Below, one piece after another: positions 25,620-35,194 of a stretch of 64,000 nucleotides of DNA. The stretch covers positions 2,702,001-2,766,000 of the forward strand of contig NZ_CP035088.1 of assembly GCF_004786035.1 (NCBI RefSeq), written 5' to 3'. The notes beneath the pieces are model-generated. The model saw only the letters and a list, made by a program, of their open reading frames with translations. It made no database searches and was not told where the DNA came from. This DNA comes from Pseudomonas viciae (GTDB lineage: Bacteria; Pseudomonadota; Gammaproteobacteria; Pseudomonadales; Pseudomonadaceae). Position 1 is the stretch's first letter. Each line of letters opens with the position of its first letter. Made by a program: the position numbers and the translations under genes.

Positions 25620-26702
25620 TCAAAATGCCAGCGGCAGCGAAACCTGCACCGCGGCTTTTTCCAGACGTAGCAGAAACGCCTTGCGCGGCTGTCCGCCACC
25701 GTAGCCGGTCAGCGATCCGTCCGCACCGATCACTCGATGGCAAGGGATGACGATGGCCAGGCGATTCTGCCCGTTGGCCAGGCCCACGGCACGGCTGGCG
25801 CCGGGGCTGCCGAGTGTGGAGGCGATGCCGCCGTAGCTGCGGGTCTCGCCGTAGGGGATTTTTTGCAACTCGGCCCAGACCCGGACGGCGAAGGCGCTGC
25901 CGGGCATGTGCAAGGGGACACTGAACGCAGTGAGCTTGCCGGTGAAGTAGTCGGCCAGTTCGGTTTCGATCTGCTGCAAATGATGGTTGTGTCCCGGCGC
26001 GACGGTGTAGCCATAGCGCTGCTGCAACTCTTCGATTTCCCGGGTCAGGGCCGGGCGATCAAGGAACTCCAGCAGTACCAGGCCGCGCCGTTCGGCCATG
26101 GCCAGCATGGGGCCCAATGGCGTGGTCAGGCGGGTGAACAGCAGGGGTTCGCTGAGGGCGGCGCGACCTGGCGTGATGTGAAAGGATTTTACGAATGCAT
26201 CACGAAACCCACTCAGGGACTCATAGCCGCAATCGAGCGCTGCATTGTCGATGGATGCACCTTCCTTGATACCTCCCAGGGCGATACCCAAGCGTCGGGT
26301 CCGCAGATACGCATGGAAGGTCATGCCGAAATGTTGCTTGAACCAGCGCCGCAGTTTCAGCGGTTCGATACCTTGTTCCAGCAGCAGGGCGTCGGTCCAG
26401 CGCAGGTCGGGCTCAGCGTCCACGGCTTTGAGCAGGGCCTGGATCCAGTCCGGCGCGATGGCCGCGGCATCCAGTGGCTTGCAGCGCAGGCAGGCCCGGT
26501 AGCCGGCTGACATGGCTTCGTCGGCATGGGCGAAGAACTCGACGTTCTCCGGTTTCGGTTTGCGCGCCGTGCAACTGGGGCGACAGAAAATGCCGGTGGT
26601 CTTGACCGCAGTGAAGAACACCCCCTCGTAGGCGGTGTCTCGTTCGAGCATGGCGCGGACCATCTCGGCGTGGGGCGGGAGCAGCGAGTCTTGTCGGTTC
26701 AT
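25620..26702 (-). CDS. ada: Ada: methyl-accepting regulator with O6-methylguanine-DNA methyltransferase
   Basis: About 360 aa three-part protein. The N-terminal zinc domain carries four Cys (FCRPSC and YRACLRC), whose first Cys accepts methyl from phosphotriesters. An AraC-type helix-turn-helix region (LKLRRWFKQHFGMTFHAYLR) follows, then the suicide methyltransferase domain with PCHRV. The methylated protein activates its own operon, which here includes alkA 22 bp downstream. The start is uncertain: 26702 is used, but 26714 is also possible and neither has a strong ribosome binding site. Full-length Ada, with all key cysteines present. Confidence 0.93.
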   Translation of the reverse strand: MNRQDSLLPPHAEMVRAMLERDTAYEGVFFTAVKTTGIFCRPSCTARKPKPENVEFFAHADEAMSAGYRACLRCKPLDAAAIAPDWIQALLKAVDAEPDLRWTDALLLEQGIEPLKLRRWFKQHFGMTFHAYLRTRRLGIALGGIKEGASIDNAALDCGYESLSGFRDAFVKSFHITPGRAALSEPLLFTRLTTPLGPMLAMAERRGLVLLEFLDRPALTREIEELQQRYGYTVAPGHNHHLQQIETELADYFTGKLTAFSVPLHMPGSAFAVRVWAELQKIPYGETRSYGGIASTLGSPGASRAVGLANGQNRLAIVIPCHRVIGADGSLTGYGGGQPRKAFLLRLEKAAVQVSLPLAF

Positions 26703-26847
26703 GGGGCTGAGCATAGAACCGTGCCGGGAACGACTCCACCGAAAAATCGACAGTGAATTTCCCTTCACTTGGTCGGATGGTCACGAACAAAAGTTGAACC
26801 CTTGAGTCTTAAAGGTTCAACCGTTGTTTTTGTCTTTCGGAGACATC

Positions 26848-27312
26848 ATGTCCAAACATAAGAAATCCCTGATCGCCGCCGCTGTCTGTGCCTTGATGCT
26901 GGGTGCCTCAGCCTTGCTGCCCGCCGACCTGTCGCCTATCGGTGCGAGCTACGCCGCTGGCGGTGGCAATGGGGGTGGTGGCGGAAACGGCGGCGGAAAC
27001 GGCGGTGGCCGAGGGGGCGGCATCGGTGGTGGGCAGGGCAGCGGCAAGTCCAGCGATTCCAGCGGCCTTGGTAAAGGATTGACCAGCGACCACAGCGGCA
27101 CCCGCACGCGCGACCATGGTCTCAGCGGCAAGCATACCGGTGCCACCCGCACTGACCGAGCCAGCAAGGCTTCGCTCACGTCGAGCATCGCCAAGGATCG
27201 CGATACTCGTGGCTTGACCAAGGCTTCCGCGATTTCCACGGCTACACCGGGCACCCACAACACCAAGGGGTTGACCAAGGCGACCAGTTCTTCGATCAAG
27301 AACGACCGCTGA
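26848..27312 (+). CDS. Glycine-rich exported protein of unknown function
   Basis: 154 aa. The N-terminal signal peptide (KKSLIAAAVCALMLGASALLPA) probably ends near SYAAGG. Residues about 39-68 are nearly all Gly with Asn, Arg and Gln. The C-terminal half is Ser/Thr/Lys rich and low in complexity, with a repeated GLTKA unit flanked by TRG or TKG (about 119 and 142). CGGAGA lies just before the start. The protein is probably disordered and periplasmic or surface-exposed. It is monocistronic, with a strong terminator right behind it. The function is not recognised. Confidence 0.75.
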   Translation: MSKHKKSLIAAAVCALMLGASALLPADLSPIGASYAAGGGNGGGGGNGGGNGGGRGGGIGGGQGSGKSSDSSGLGKGLTSDHSGTRTRDHGLSGKHTGATRTDRASKASLTSSIAKDRDTRGLTKASAISTATPGTHNTKGLTKATSSSIKNDR

Positions 27313-27318
27313 TCGCTT

Positions 27319-27361
27319 GAAAAAAGCCGCGATGCCTGTTCATGGCATCGCGGCTTTTTTG
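27319..27361. terminator. Strong bidirectional intrinsic terminator
   Basis: Perfect 11-bp stem GCCGCGATGCC (27326-27336) with GGCATCGCGGC (27344-27354) and a 7-nt loop, flanked by an A run and a T run. It serves the glycine-rich gene on the plus strand and trkH on the minus strand. Confidence 0.95.
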
Positions 27362-27389
27362 TTTGTCTGCTTCGCATTACCCGAAGTGT

Positions 27390-28844
27390 TCAATACTTCC
27401 AGAACACCGGCGTGAACAACACCAGCACGGTCAGAATCTCCAGCCGGCCCAGCAGCATGCCAATGGTCAGCAGCCATTTGGCCGCATCGGGCAACGTCGA
27501 GAAGTTACCGGCCGGTCCGATGATCGTGCCCAGTCCGGGCCCGACGTTGCACACGGCGGTGGCCGCGCCGGTCAAGGCTGTCGTCCAGTCCAGGCCAATC
27601 AGCGCCAGCCCCAGGGCGATGGCGCCGATGGTGATGGTGAAGAAAAATGAAAACGTCAGCAGCGAGCGGACGATCTCTTCGTCGATGGGGTGGTTGTTGT
27701 ATTTTTTCTGGATCACCGCCCGGGGATGGATCAGTTGTTTCAGGCTGCCCATCAGCAATGCGCCGGCTACCTGGAAGCGGAAAATTTTCAACCCGCCGGA
27801 GGTCGAGCCCGAGCAGCCACCGATAAATGTCAAATAGAAGAACAGCAACAGGGCAAAGCTGCCCCATAGCGTGTAATCCCCCAGCGCCACGCCTGTGGTG
27901 GTCACCACCGATGTCACGTTGACGGCCACGATGCGCACCGCGTCCCACCAGGTGTGATCGCTGTGCAGGCTCAGCCAGGTCCCCACCGCGAGCCAGGTAA
28001 CGACCAGGAAACCGACGAAGCCCCTGACTTGTTGGTCCTTGAGCAGCGCGCGCGTGTTGCCGCGCAAGGTGGCGACATACAAGGTGAACGGCAGTGCACC
28101 GGCCATCATGATGACCACTGACACCCAGTGGATGGCCGGTTGGGGCCAGTGCCCCAGGGAGGCATCGGAAGTGGAAAAGCCACCAGTGGAAATCAAGGAC
28201 ATCGCATGGTTGATCGCGTCGAAGGGCGTCATGCCGGCCAACCATAAGGCCAGGGTGGCGAGGGCGGTCAATCCGACATAGATCCACAGGATGTAGTTCG
28301 CCGCGACATGGGAGCGCGGTGTGACTTTCTCCGACCAGTCCGACGACTCGGTCTGGAACAGCCGCATGCCGCCGACCCGCAGCAACGGCAGGATCGCCAC
28401 CGCCATGCCGATGAAGCCGATCCCGCCGAGCCAGTGCAACATCGAGCGCCAGATCAACAAGCCCGGGGACGCGGTGTCCAGCCCGGTCAGGATCGTCGAA
28501 CCGGTGGTGGTGATGCCAGACATGGTCTCGAAAAAGGCATCGGTATAGCTGATGTCCTGGATGAACACCATGGGCAGGGCGGCGAAGGTACAGACGATGA
28601 CCCAACTGGCAGTGGTCAGCAGGTACATGTCCCGGGGGCGCATCTGGATGTGCGCTGGCCGACCGCGAGCCACCAGCGCGACGCCGCAGACAAAGGTGAT
28701 CAGGCTCGACCACAAAAATGCCGACAGGTCATCGTTGCGATCGTACATCACCAGCGTCAGAAGCGGGATGGCCATGCTGGCGGCGAGGGTGATCAGGAAA
28801 ATGCCGAGGATGAAACCGATAAACCGCACTACCGCAATGGACAT
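27390..28844 (-). CDS. trkH: Trk/Ktr potassium uptake permease TrkH
   Basis: 484 aa integral membrane K+ uptake subunit of the SKT family, working with TrkA (not in the window). Four pore-loop repeats are visible: the first has SGITTTGSTIL, the second LISTGGFSTSD, the third VNVTSVVTTTGVALGDY, the fourth AVCNVGPGLGTIIGPAGN. About ten membrane helices. A C-terminal end FTPVFWKY is typical. The start at 28844 gives MSIAVVRFIGFILGIFL. It is transcribed alone toward the shared terminator. Confidence 0.95.
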   Translation of the reverse strand: MSIAVVRFIGFILGIFLITLAASMAIPLLTLVMYDRNDDLSAFLWSSLITFVCGVALVARGRPAHIQMRPRDMYLLTTASWVIVCTFAALPMVFIQDISYTDAFFETMSGITTTGSTILTGLDTASPGLLIWRSMLHWLGGIGFIGMAVAILPLLRVGGMRLFQTESSDWSEKVTPRSHVAANYILWIYVGLTALATLALWLAGMTPFDAINHAMSLISTGGFSTSDASLGHWPQPAIHWVSVVIMMAGALPFTLYVATLRGNTRALLKDQQVRGFVGFLVVTWLAVGTWLSLHSDHTWWDAVRIVAVNVTSVVTTTGVALGDYTLWGSFALLLFFYLTFIGGCSGSTSGGLKIFRFQVAGALLMGSLKQLIHPRAVIQKKYNNHPIDEEIVRSLLTFSFFFTITIGAIALGLALIGLDWTTALTGAATAVCNVGPGLGTIIGPAGNFSTLPDAAKWLLTIGMLLGRLEILTVLVLFTPVFWKY

Positions 28845-29041
28845 AGAGCACGCCTGAGTGAATGAGCCGCACAGTATTGTTTTCGTTGGACGGACTCAGC
28901 GTAAAGTTTTCGTAAAAAATACGCGCAGCGACGCTGTTCCCGCGAGGGGTTGCTGCGCTCATTGGGCAGTTTTGTTCAATACCTGCGGCAGATGAAAACC
29001 TACCCTGATCGCCACCTCACAGTTCATGAAGAAGGTATGCG

Positions 29042-29629
29042 ATGAGTCTGATTCTTTCCATGGCGGCGTTTGCGTTAGTCGCCTCTATTACGCCGGGCCC
29101 GGTCAATATCATAGCCCTCAGCTCCGGGGCCCGGTACGGCTTTCGTGCCACCTTGCGCCATGTCGGTGGCGCGACCCTGGGCTTTGTCTTGTTGCTGGTG
29201 CTGATGGGGCTTGGGTTGCATGAAGTGCTGCAGCGCTGGCCTGGGCTCACACGGGTCGTGCAACTGGGCGGTGTGGGGTTTCTGTTGTTCATGGCCTGGA
29301 AGCTGGCGATGGACAACGGGCACCTGGGCGACGCAGATGAGGGGCGGGCGCCCTCGATGTTCTACGGAGCGCTGATGCAATGGCTCAACCCCAAGGCCTG
29401 GCTGGCCTGTGTGGCGGGCATGGGCGCATTCGTGGCTGACGGCGAGGCGCGGCTGGTGTGGCAGTTTGCGGCAATCTACCTGGTGATCTGCTACGTCTCG
29501 GTGGGCTGCTGGGCCTATGCCGGCAGTTTTCTGCGCTCCTGGTTGGGCAACCCGGCGACCATGCGCCTATTCAACCGGGTGATGGCCGTGTTGCTGGTGG
29601 CCAGTGCGGTGTATTTGTTGTTGCCTTGA
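29042..29629 (+). CDS. LysE/RhtB-family amino-acid exporter
   Basis: 195 aa inner-membrane protein with about six membrane segments. It begins MSLILSMAAFALVASITPGPVNIIALSSGARYGFRA, where TPGPVN is the LysE-family hallmark. WLNPKAWLACVAGMGAF is the second conserved motif. AGAAGG sits upstream of the start. The substrate (a basic, hydroxy or other amino acid) is unknown. It is convergent with the AraC-type regulator next to it, with a gap of 31 bp. Upstream, the 197-bp gap to trkH holds one 10-bp hairpin (28923-28958). Confidence 0.9.
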   Translation: MSLILSMAAFALVASITPGPVNIIALSSGARYGFRATLRHVGGATLGFVLLLVLMGLGLHEVLQRWPGLTRVVQLGGVGFLLFMAWKLAMDNGHLGDADEGRAPSMFYGALMQWLNPKAWLACVAGMGAFVADGEARLVWQFAAIYLVICYVSVGCWAYAGSFLRSWLGNPATMRLFNRVMAVLLVASAVYLLLP

Positions 29630-29660
29630 GTCGAGTCCCTTCGCCACAAAAGGGCGGGTA

Positions 29661-30485
29661 TCAACCGCGATACTGACCCGGCGTAGCCGCCAGGTGTTGC
29701 TTGAAGGCCCGCTGGAAATGCGCCTGGTCGGCAAATCCGCTGTCCAGCGCCACATCGGCAATCAGCTTGCCTTCGCGCAATTGTCGGCGGGCGAACTGGA
29801 TCCGACGGTTGACCAGAAAGGCATGGGGCGTCATCCCGTAATGGTGCTTGAAGGCCCGGCTCAGGTATGACGGCGAGAGTTGCGCGGCGGCGCAGATGTC
29901 TTCGAGCTTCAGCGCGTCGGTGCAATGGTCATGGATGAACTGCGCCGCTCGCATCAGCCCCGGATGGCTGCCCCGGTCCGGGCGGCCGGCGGGGTTGAGC
30001 CGCTGCTGCAGGTCGGTGAAGAACGCCTCGGCGGCGGCGTGCTTGTGATGGGTATCGATCTGCTCGTCCACCAGTTGCTCATACAGCCCTTGCAGTGCGG
30101 TGAACAGCTCGATGTCGCGGCTATGGGTGGTCGCGAAGCCCTGGAAATCCAGGCTCTCGTCGAAGCCGATACGGCGCTGCAAGTCTCTTAGCCACTGGGT
30201 GTCGACGTACAGCATCAAGTAAGACCATGGCTCATCATTGACCGGGTTGCACGCATGGACATCGCCGGGGTTCATCAGCACCACCGTGCCGCTCTGCACC
30301 TGGAAATTCGAGCGCTCGTGAATGTAGGTGCTGCGCCCGGCGGTGATCGCCCCGATGGAAAAATGGTCGTGGGAGTGACGTGAATAGCAGACCTTGCGCC
30401 CATCGGCGATGGCCCGGGCTTCGATGAAGGGCAAGGCCGCATCGCGCCAGAAGCGTGGGGCGGCGTCATGGGTGGCGAGCTTCAT
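29661..30485 (-). CDS. AraC-family transcriptional regulator with cupin sensor domain
   Basis: 274 aa. The N-terminal cupin-like domain carries RHSHDHFSIGAITAGRSTYIHER and VLMNPGDVHACNPV. The C-terminal AraC/XylS DNA-binding region has two helix-turn-helix units: LEDICAAAQLSPSYLSRAFKHHYGMTPHAF, then IADVALDSGFADQAHFQRAFKQHLAATPGQYR. This domain order matches regulators that commonly sit next to LysE exporters, so control of the convergent exporter is a fair inference. The ligand is unknown. Confidence 0.9.
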   Translation of the reverse strand: MKLATHDAAPRFWRDAALPFIEARAIADGRKVCYSRHSHDHFSIGAITAGRSTYIHERSNFQVQSGTVVLMNPGDVHACNPVNDEPWSYLMLYVDTQWLRDLQRRIGFDESLDFQGFATTHSRDIELFTALQGLYEQLVDEQIDTHHKHAAAEAFFTDLQQRLNPAGRPDRGSHPGLMRAAQFIHDHCTDALKLEDICAAAQLSPSYLSRAFKHHYGMTPHAFLVNRRIQFARRQLREGKLIADVALDSGFADQAHFQRAFKQHLAATPGQYRG

Positions 30486-30622
30486 CGGTCAGCGTCCTCG
30501 TCTTGAATCTGTGAAGCAGTGTATTAGCCCTCGCCAGCAAATGCCCGTTTGATTTAGCCGTTGGGTTTGAAGGGGAGTGGGCCTGGGCTAGACTTCAGGA
30601 AGTGCCGCCAATGGAGCTCCCG

Positions 30623-31585
30623 ATGATCGAGCCAGGTAAACCGGACAACGAAGCCGTTCGCCTCAAGAATCTGCGGTCGCTCAAATTGCTCGACACCGCG
30701 CCCGAGGAGCGTTTTGATCGCCTGACCCGTCTTGCCCGGCGGCTGTTTGATGTGCCCATTGCGTTGGTGTCTCTGGTGGATGCCAACCGACAGTGGTTCA
30801 AATCCAATGCCGGCATGGACGCCAGCGAAACCTCGCGGGAGATTTCTTTCTGTGGGCATGCGATTTTGCAGGATCAGATCCTGGAAATCTGCGACGCGGA
30901 ACAGGACGAGCGGTTTCACGATAACCCGCTTGTCACGGATAAGCCTGGTATTCGTTTTTATGCCGGGCATCCGCTGGGGTTGGAGGATGGCAGCATGCTG
31001 GGCACGTTGTGCCTGCTCGACACCCGGCCACGCAAGCTCAATGACGAGGAGCGCGATCTGCTGCGTGACCTGGCGCGCATGGCCGAGCAGGAAATGATTG
31101 CCGTGCAGATGGCGAGCATGGACGAACTGACGCTGTTGTCCAATCGGCGCGGCTTCAAGATGCTGGCCCAGCACGCATTGAGCGTGTGCGAGCGCCTGTC
31201 GCGTCCGGCGACGCTGCTGTTTTTCGATCTCAATGACTTCAAGTCCATCAATGACCGCTTCGGGCACGCCGAGGGGGACACCGCGCTGAAGACCTTCGCC
31301 GACGTGCTGCGCATCGCCTTTCGCGAAAGCGATGTGATCGGTCGTTTGGGCGGTGATGAGTTCGTCGCGTTGCTCACCGGCTCGTCCCATGTCGAGACCT
31401 CGGCGATCATGGCGCGGCTCCGGGAAATCCTCGATGAGCGCAATGCGATGCTGCGGCGCGGCTATGACATCCACTTCAGTGTCGGCCAGATCGAATACGA
31501 CCCGCAGCGTCATCAGTCGATCGACGGCCTGCTGGCCGAAGCGGATGCGGCCATGTATGCACAGAAACAGACGCTACGCCGCTAG
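30623..31585 (+). CDS. GAF-domain diguanylate cyclase (GGDEF)
   Basis: 320 aa. The N-terminal GAF domain (about 20-150; FDVPIALVSLVDANRQWFKS and FCGHAILQDQILEICDA) is followed by a GGDEF domain with an intact active site RLGGDEFVALL. An inhibitory I-site RESD lies five residues before GGDEF. It should make cyclic di-GMP and be feedback inhibited. The start at 30623 was chosen for TGGAGC six nt upstream; GTG 30602 and ATG 30611 are in frame but have poorer sites. There are no membrane segments, so the sensor is cytoplasmic. Divergent from the AraC-type regulator. Confidence 0.92.
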   Translation: MIEPGKPDNEAVRLKNLRSLKLLDTAPEERFDRLTRLARRLFDVPIALVSLVDANRQWFKSNAGMDASETSREISFCGHAILQDQILEICDAEQDERFHDNPLVTDKPGIRFYAGHPLGLEDGSMLGTLCLLDTRPRKLNDEERDLLRDLARMAEQEMIAVQMASMDELTLLSNRRGFKMLAQHALSVCERLSRPATLLFFDLNDFKSINDRFGHAEGDTALKTFADVLRIAFRESDVIGRLGGDEFVALLTGSSHVETSAIMARLREILDERNAMLRRGYDIHFSVGQIEYDPQRHQSIDGLLAEADAAMYAQKQTLRR

Positions 31586-31628
31586 TAAAGTGGGCCTGAC
31601 CAACATCAATGCCAACTGATCCACCGCC

Positions 31629-31652
31629 ATCGCGAGCAAGCTCGCTCCCACA
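31629..31652. repeat. Single class A REP element
   Basis: One 24-nt class A copy, reading as the complement of the GTGGGAGC core, between the cyclase gene and the fabI terminator. Confidence 0.85.
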
Positions 31653-31681
31653 GGGTGTTGCGGTGTAATCAGACCATCGGC

Positions 31682-31726
31682 AAAAAAAGACGCCGCTTGC
31701 CCTTTCCAGGACAAACGGCGTTTTTT
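31682..31726 (-). terminator. Intrinsic terminator of fabI, probably bidirectional
   Basis: Stem with CGCCG (31691-31695) and CGGCG (31716-31720) at its base, extended inward by imperfect pairing, with an A run on the left and a T run on the right. Confidence 0.85.
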
Positions 31727-31747
31727 ACGCGTGGGTGTGGGTGAAGA

Positions 31748-32542
31748 TTACTCTTCGATATTGCCCATGGCCGTGGTGTTGAAACCGCCGTCCACGTACA
31801 TGATTTCACCGCTGATGCCCGACGCCAGGTCCGAGCACAGGAACGCGCCGGCGTTGCCGACTTCGTCGATGGTGACGTTGCGACGCAGCGGGGTTTGCGC
31901 TTCGTTGGCGGCCAGCATCTTGCGGAAGTTCTTGATGCCGGAGGCGGCGAGGGTGCGGATCGGGCCGGCCGATACAGCGTTGACGCGGGTGCCTTCCGGG
32001 CCCAGGGAACCGGCCAGGTAACGCACGCCGGCTTCCAGGGACGCCTTGGCCATGCCCATGACGTTGTAGTTCGGCATGGTGCGCTCGGCACCCAGGTACG
32101 ACAGGGTCAGCAGGCTGCCATTGCGGCCTTTCATCATTTCGCGGCCGGCCTTGGCCAGGGCCACGAAGCTGTAGGCGCTGATGTCGTGGGCGATGCGGAA
32201 ACCTTCGCGGGTGGTGGCTTCGGTGAAGTCGCCATCGAGCTGGTCGCCCGGGGCAAAGCCCACGGAGTGCACGATGCAATCCAGGCCGTCCCACTTCTTG
32301 CTCAGTTCTTCGAAGACCTTGGCGATTTCTTCATCGCTGGCCACGTCGCACGGGAAGCACAGCTCAGGGCTCGAGCCCCAGCCTTGTGCGAACTCTTCGA
32401 CACGACCCTTGAGTTTGTCGTTCTGATAAGTGAAGGCAAGCTCAGCGCCCTCGCGATGCATGGCGGCGGCGATGCCGGATGCGATGGACAGCTTGCTGGC
32501 GACACCGACGATCAATACGCGCTTACCGGCGAGAAAACCCAT
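31748..32542 (-). CDS. fabI: Enoyl-[acyl-carrier-protein] reductase FabI
   Basis: 264 aa NADH-dependent enoyl-ACP reductase that completes each cycle of fatty acid elongation. The N terminus [25 protein letters not shown] is diagnostic. The active-site pair lies in the Tyr-x6-Lys motif of NYNVMGMAK. The start at 32542 follows GAGGAGCAAC; the longer frame overlaps yejF. It lies 19 bp behind yejF on the same strand and may be partly co-transcribed, with its own terminator behind. It is the target family of triclosan. Confidence 0.97.
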   Translation of the reverse strand: MGFLAGKRVLIVGVASKLSIASGIAAAMHREGAELAFTYQNDKLKGRVEEFAQGWGSSPELCFPCDVASDEEIAKVFEELSKKWDGLDCIVHSVGFAPGDQLDGDFTEATTREGFRIAHDISAYSFVALAKAGREMMKGRNGSLLTLSYLGAERTMPNYNVMGMAKASLEAGVRYLAGSLGPEGTRVNAVSAGPIRTLAASGIKNFRKMLAANEAQTPLRRNVTIDEVGNAGAFLCSDLASGISGEIMYVDGGFNTTAMGNIEE

Positions 32543-32561
32543 GTGTTGCTCCTCTTTCAGG

Positions 32562-34172
32562 TTATTCGGCAGTGGTTGGGGCCAGGAAGGCGGCCTCCAG
32601 CAACTGCTGTGTGTAGGGGTGTTGCGGCGCGGCGAATACGCTGCGGGCATCACCTTGTTCGACCACTTGGCCGTGCTTGACCACCATCAATTGGTGGCTC
32701 AGCGCTTTGACGACAGCCAGGTCATGGCTGATAAACAGGTACGTCAGGTTGTACTTGGTTTGCAGCGACCGTAACAGCTCCACCACCTGGCGTTGCACGG
32801 TACGGTCCAGGGCTGACGTTGGTTCATCCAGCAGAATCAACGCCGGCTTGAGCACCAGGGCCCGGGCAATGGCGATACGCTGACGTTGCCCTCCGGAAAA
32901 TTCATGGGGGTAGCGGTTCCGGGTTTCCGGATCCAGGCCTACCTCCTTCAATGCCGCGATTATCGCTTGTTCCTGCTCGGCTGCGGTGCCGATCTTGTGG
33001 ATCCGCAGGCCTTCGCCGACGATCTGGCTCACACACATCCGTGGGCTCAGGCTGCCGAACGGGTCCTGAAACACCACTTGCATCTCCCGGCGCAGTGGCC
33101 GGACCTGTTGCTGCGTCAGGCTGTCGAGCTGTTTGCCTTCGAAGCGGATCCCGCCCTGGCTGCCGATCAACCGCAAGATCGCCAGCCCCAGGGTGGATTT
33201 GCCGGAACCGCTTTCGCCAACGATGCCCAGGGTCTGGCCCTGGGGCAGGTTGAAGCAGATACCGTCCACGGCCTTAATGTAATCCACCGTGCGTTTGAAC
33301 AGACCTTTCTTGATCGGGAACCAGACTTTCAGGTCTTCGACCTGCAGCAGCGGCGGGCCGACCACGTTGGTCGCCGGGGTGCCGCTGGGTTCGGCGGCCA
33401 GCAGTTCCCGAGTGTACGGATGCTGTGGCGCGCGAAACAGCTCCTCGCACGGTGCCTGTTCGACGATGCAACCGCGCTGCATGACACATACGCGATGGGC
33501 AATTCTTCGCACCAGGTTCAAGTCGTGGCTGATCAGCAGCAGCGACATGCCCAGCCGCGCCTGCAGTTCCTTGAGCAATTCGAGGATTTTCAGCTGGACG
33601 GTGACGTCCAGAGCCGTGGTCGGTTCGTCGGCAATCAGCAGTTCCGGCTCGTTGGCCAGGGCCATGGCGATCATTACCCGCTGGCGCTGGCCGCCGGACA
33701 GCTCATGGGGCAAGGCCTTGAGGCGCTTGTGGGGCTCGGGGATGCCGACCAGCTCCAGCAACTCAAGGGTCCGGCGGGTCGCGACCTTGCCGGTGAGGCC
33801 TTTGTGAATGCCAAGCACTTCATTGATCTGTTTTTCAATCGAGTGCAACGGGTTGAGTGAGGTCATCGGCTCCTGGAAGATCATCGCGATCCGGTTACCC
33901 CGGATATGGCGAATGGTCTTTTCTTTCAGGCCCAGCAAATCCTGCCCGGCGTACTGGATGCTGCCGGTCGGGTGGTGGGCCAACGGGTAGGGCAGCAAGC
34001 GCAGGATCGAGTGGGCGGTCACCGACTTGCCCGAGCCGCTTTCGCCCACCAGGGCCAGGGTTTCGCCGCGCTTGATATCGAAGCTGACGCCTTCGACCAC
34101 CCGCTGGCGGCGTTCGCCGACAATGAATTCCACCGCCAGGTCACGTACTTCGATCAGATTGTCCTGGTTCAT
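32562..34172 (-). CDS. yejF: Peptide ABC importer, double ATPase subunit (YejF/NppD-like)
   Basis: 536 aa fused ATP-binding subunit with two full ABC domains. The first has Walker A GESGSGKS, signature LSGGQRQR and Walker B LLIADEPT. The second has [16 protein letters not shown] and LILLDEPT. Each is followed by the oligopeptide-family C-terminal extension (APQHPYT). It powers the YejBE permease. AGGAAGTGAA lies just before the start, and the yejE stop is one base away. In P. aeruginosa the syntenic system (Npp) imports peptidyl-nucleoside antibiotics and microcin C-type compounds; the same role here is inference from order and family. Confidence 0.94.
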   Translation of the reverse strand: MNQDNLIEVRDLAVEFIVGERRQRVVEGVSFDIKRGETLALVGESGSGKSVTAHSILRLLPYPLAHHPTGSIQYAGQDLLGLKEKTIRHIRGNRIAMIFQEPMTSLNPLHSIEKQINEVLGIHKGLTGKVATRRTLELLELVGIPEPHKRLKALPHELSGGQRQRVMIAMALANEPELLIADEPTTALDVTVQLKILELLKELQARLGMSLLLISHDLNLVRRIAHRVCVMQRGCIVEQAPCEELFRAPQHPYTRELLAAEPSGTPATNVVGPPLLQVEDLKVWFPIKKGLFKRTVDYIKAVDGICFNLPQGQTLGIVGESGSGKSTLGLAILRLIGSQGGIRFEGKQLDSLTQQQVRPLRREMQVVFQDPFGSLSPRMCVSQIVGEGLRIHKIGTAAEQEQAIIAALKEVGLDPETRNRYPHEFSGGQRQRIAIARALVLKPALILLDEPTSALDRTVQRQVVELLRSLQTKYNLTYLFISHDLAVVKALSHQLMVVKHGQVVEQGDARSVFAAPQHPYTQQLLEAAFLAPTTAE

Positions 34173-34173
34173 T

Positions 34174-35193
34174 TCACTTCCTCGGATCGAAGGCATCGCG
34201 AGCGGACTCGCCGATGAACACCAACAGGCTCAGCATCAAGGCCAGCACCGCGAACGCGCTGATGCCCAGCCACGGCGCCTGCAGGTTTGATTTGCCCTGG
34301 GCCACCAGCTCGCCCAGGGACGGCGCGCCAGGCGGCAGGCCGAAACCGAGGAAGTCCAACGCAGTGAGGGTGCCGATGGCGCCGGTGAGGATGAACGGCA
34401 TGAAGGTCATGGTCGAGACCATGGCATTGGGCAGGATGTGGCGGAACATGATCGCGCCGTTCTGCATGCCCAGCGCCCGCGCGGCGCGCACGTACTCCAG
34501 GTTGCGCCCACGCAGGAACTCGGCGCGGACCACGTCCACCAGGCTCATCCAGGAGAACAACAGCATGATGCCCAGCAGCCACCAGAAGTTTGGCTGGACG
34601 AAACTGGCGAGGATGATCAGCAGATAAAGAACCGGCAGCCCGGACCAGATCTCCAGGAAACGCTGGCCGGCCAGGTCGACCCAGCCGCCATAGAAGCCCT
34701 GCAGGGCGCCGGCGATCACGCCGATGATCGAGCTGAGTAGCGTCAGGGTCAGGGCGAACAACACTGAAATGCGGAAGCCGTAGATCACTCGCGCCAATAC
34801 GTCGCGGCCCTGGTCGTCAGTGCCCAGCCAGTTCATGGCCGAGGGCGGTGCCGGCGCCGGGACTTTCAGGTCGTAATTGATGCTCTGGTAGCTGAACGGG
34901 ATCGGTGCCCACAGCACCCAGGCGTCCTTGGCGGCCAGTAGTTCACGGATGTACGGGCTCTTGTAGTTGGCTTCCAGCGGGAATTCGCCGCCGAACGTGG
35001 TTTCCGGGTAGCGCTTGAGGGCCGGGAAGTACCAGCCATCGTCGTAATGCACCACCAGCGGTTTGTCGTTGGCGATCAGTTCGGCGCCCAGGCTCAGGAC
35101 GAACAGCACCAGGAACAGCCACAGCGACCACCAGCCACGCTTGTTGGCCTTGAACAGTTCGAAGCGGCGGCGATTGAGAGGGGACAGGTTCAT
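34174..35193 (-). CDS. yejE: Peptide ABC importer permease (YejE/NppC-like)
   Basis: 339 aa permease. It begins MNLSPLNRRRFELFKANKRGWWSLWLFLVLFVLSLGAELIAN, with one N-terminal membrane helix, followed by a periplasmic loop (ETTFGGEFPLEANYKSPYI) and the five-helix BPD_transp_1 core. The EAA loop region reads EYVRAARALGMQNGAIMFRHILPNA. The start at 35193 was chosen for the conserved N terminus; a longer frame enters yejB. Stop and start are nearly contiguous with both neighbours. Confidence 0.93.
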   Translation of the reverse strand: MNLSPLNRRRFELFKANKRGWWSLWLFLVLFVLSLGAELIANDKPLVVHYDDGWYFPALKRYPETTFGGEFPLEANYKSPYIRELLAAKDAWVLWAPIPFSYQSINYDLKVPAPAPPSAMNWLGTDDQGRDVLARVIYGFRISVLFALTLTLLSSIIGVIAGALQGFYGGWVDLAGQRFLEIWSGLPVLYLLIILASFVQPNFWWLLGIMLLFSWMSLVDVVRAEFLRGRNLEYVRAARALGMQNGAIMFRHILPNAMVSTMTFMPFILTGAIGTLTALDFLGFGLPPGAPSLGELVAQGKSNLQAPWLGISAFAVLALMLSLLVFIGESARDAFDPRK

Positions 35194-35194
35194 C

